64,000 bases of DNA from Balanoglossus misakiensis (taxonomy: Eukaryota > Hemichordata), in the NCBI GenBank assembly GCA_040954595.2, contig CM082580.2, positions 10,664,001-10,728,000 on the forward strand, read 5' to 3'. This document shows, in pieces, positions 61,951-64,000 of this stretch; position 1 is the first letter of the stretch; every line of letters begins with the position of its first letter. The notes under the pieces were generated by a model, which had not been told where the DNA came from, ran no database searches, and saw nothing but the letters and a program-made list of their open reading frames with translations. Position numbers and translations under genes: made by a program.

Positions 61951-63008
61951 GGTGGGACGCTGACCATGGACCTTCTATTTACTAAATATCGCGTTACTGT
62001 AACTCTAAATAATATTTAAAGTGCGAAAAACAGGAAATGTATCACCGTCTGTGTCGTCACAGTACTTCAACTCTCGTACGATTACATATACTGCAAGATG
62101 GCGGCTCTGAAGCCTCATCACTCGCGGATTGTTTTTATAAAGTAATATTTTCGCAATCCCACACCATTTCGCAAATTTGGTATCTTTTCTAATCAAAAAC
62201 TCCCGAATTACATAGAACTCCTCATATATATGAGAAATGTAGTTGTATTTTTGTAATAAAACTTCGAACTAGTTTCTTGTGTCATGATACATGTGTGTGG
62301 TCAGCCATGTTGACAATGACGTCATATGGAGAGGTCATCCGACTATTCCTGTGTTGTCATTGGTTTGGTTATTTGTTTTGAATACTTGTGTGGAAAAAAA
62401 CGGAACTTGTTTTGTTGGTGCAGAACAACCTAAATGTCAATCCTGTCTGGTGAGCTCCGTTTCACCCAGTGCAGATACAAAAAGGACCTTTACAGAAAAA
62501 TCACACACTTTAAAATCTGTTGTATTCTTTTATTTCAACTTCTTTTTTGAAGCCAACAACTGTTAGATCCCATGAAATACATTTGGTTGCATCCTAAAAG
62601 ACAAGATTAAGCTTCTGTTGCTTCAATCAGCAAAATGGGAAACACTTGAAAAATTCTCGAAAGTTGCCCATGTAAAACAGCGTGTCTAAATCAGCATGGT
62701 CAAGTTGTTACAGTCCCTGTCAGAAAATACTATGTACATTTTTGAGTGTTCACTTGACAACCCAATGGATAACACCCCAAAATCTGGAATTGAAACGACA
62801 CATTCTGATGAAGGAATTAAGTTTCTCTCTCATCCTCTGATGGAAAAGATTCTTTCTGTTTTTCTTTATTTCTGGTGAATGGGGAGGATGAATAAAAAAA
62901 AACATTTTGCAACAATGGCCACGAAACACTGAGAGATTGGTCTGATAATCTACACAAGCTCAGTAAAAATCAAGTTTGTGTCTAATCTAGAATACAAAAA
63001 ATAATAAG
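61951..63008. other. PTTG1IP promoter side and PSMC3 3' UTR
   Basis: The left part is the upstream flank of PTTG1IP. The right part is the 3' UTR of the minus-strand proteasome gene; AATAAA on that strand at about 62528-62534 is a plausible polyadenylation signal. Both genes are on the same strand and closely spaced. No separate gene is seen. Confidence 0.5.

Positions 63009-64000
<992 letters not shown>

Overview
The window is genomic DNA of an invertebrate animal. The genes have many short GT-AG introns, protein families that are metazoan-specific (Tuba/DNMBP, DUOXA, PTTG1IP, Golgi 6-O-sulfotransferase, CARD, C-type lectin plus S1 peptidase, rhodopsin-class GPCRs), low GC between genes, and short dispersed inverted-repeat elements. 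An invertebrate deuterostome such as a hemichordate or amphioxus would fit, but the sequence alone does not fix the phylum. No CRISPR, operon or bacterial signal is present.

Layout: (1) 2.0-17.4 kb, plus strand: a 23-exon Tuba-like Rho-GEF (DNMBP) with five N-terminal SH3 domains, DH, BAR and two C-terminal SH3 domains. (2) 21.9-25.0 kb, minus: a dual oxidase maturation factor (DUOXA). (3) 26.3-27.5 kb, plus: an intronless Golgi carbohydrate 6-O-sulfotransferase. (4) 29.4-36.0 kb, plus: three intronless class A GPCR paralogues, with a fourth in inverted orientation at 49.6-51.0 kb. (5) 37.5-46.7 kb, minus, between GPCRs three and four: a cluster of three lectin-protease units. (6) 55.0 kb, plus: a single-exon CARD-only protein. 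(7) 59.3-62.0 kb, minus: PTTG1IP. (8) 63.0 kb to the window end, minus: the 3' half of the proteasome ATPase PSMC3/Rpt5.

The most unusual part is the lectin-protease cluster. Two units have a signal peptide, a C-type lectin domain (CTLD) and an S1-like domain whose catalytic triad is broken (H57N/D102N/S195K in one, H57R/S195F in the other, chymotrypsin numbering). The middle unit keeps H57, D102 and S195 and has a non-trypsin pocket (G189, I216). It has no 5' exons of its own: its first visible exon starts in phase 1 only about 100 bp after the stop codon of the upstream pseudoprotease. In addition, a two-exon CTLD cassette of exactly 351 nt (117 codons, phase 1-1) sits in its phase-1 intron at the autolysis loop, so inclusion would place a lectin fold inside the protease fold without breaking frame. 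All junctions are in phase, which suggests a locus where one secreted lectin head could be spliced to a dead or an active protease tail, with an optional second lectin inside the active protease. This is inferred from splice sites and phases and has not been tested with transcripts.

The GPCR quartet lacks the aminergic Asp at 3.32. Two adjacent members share a 204-bp tract with only four differences, which looks like gene conversion. Exon boundaries given here were placed by eye from splice consensus, reading frame and family similarity.
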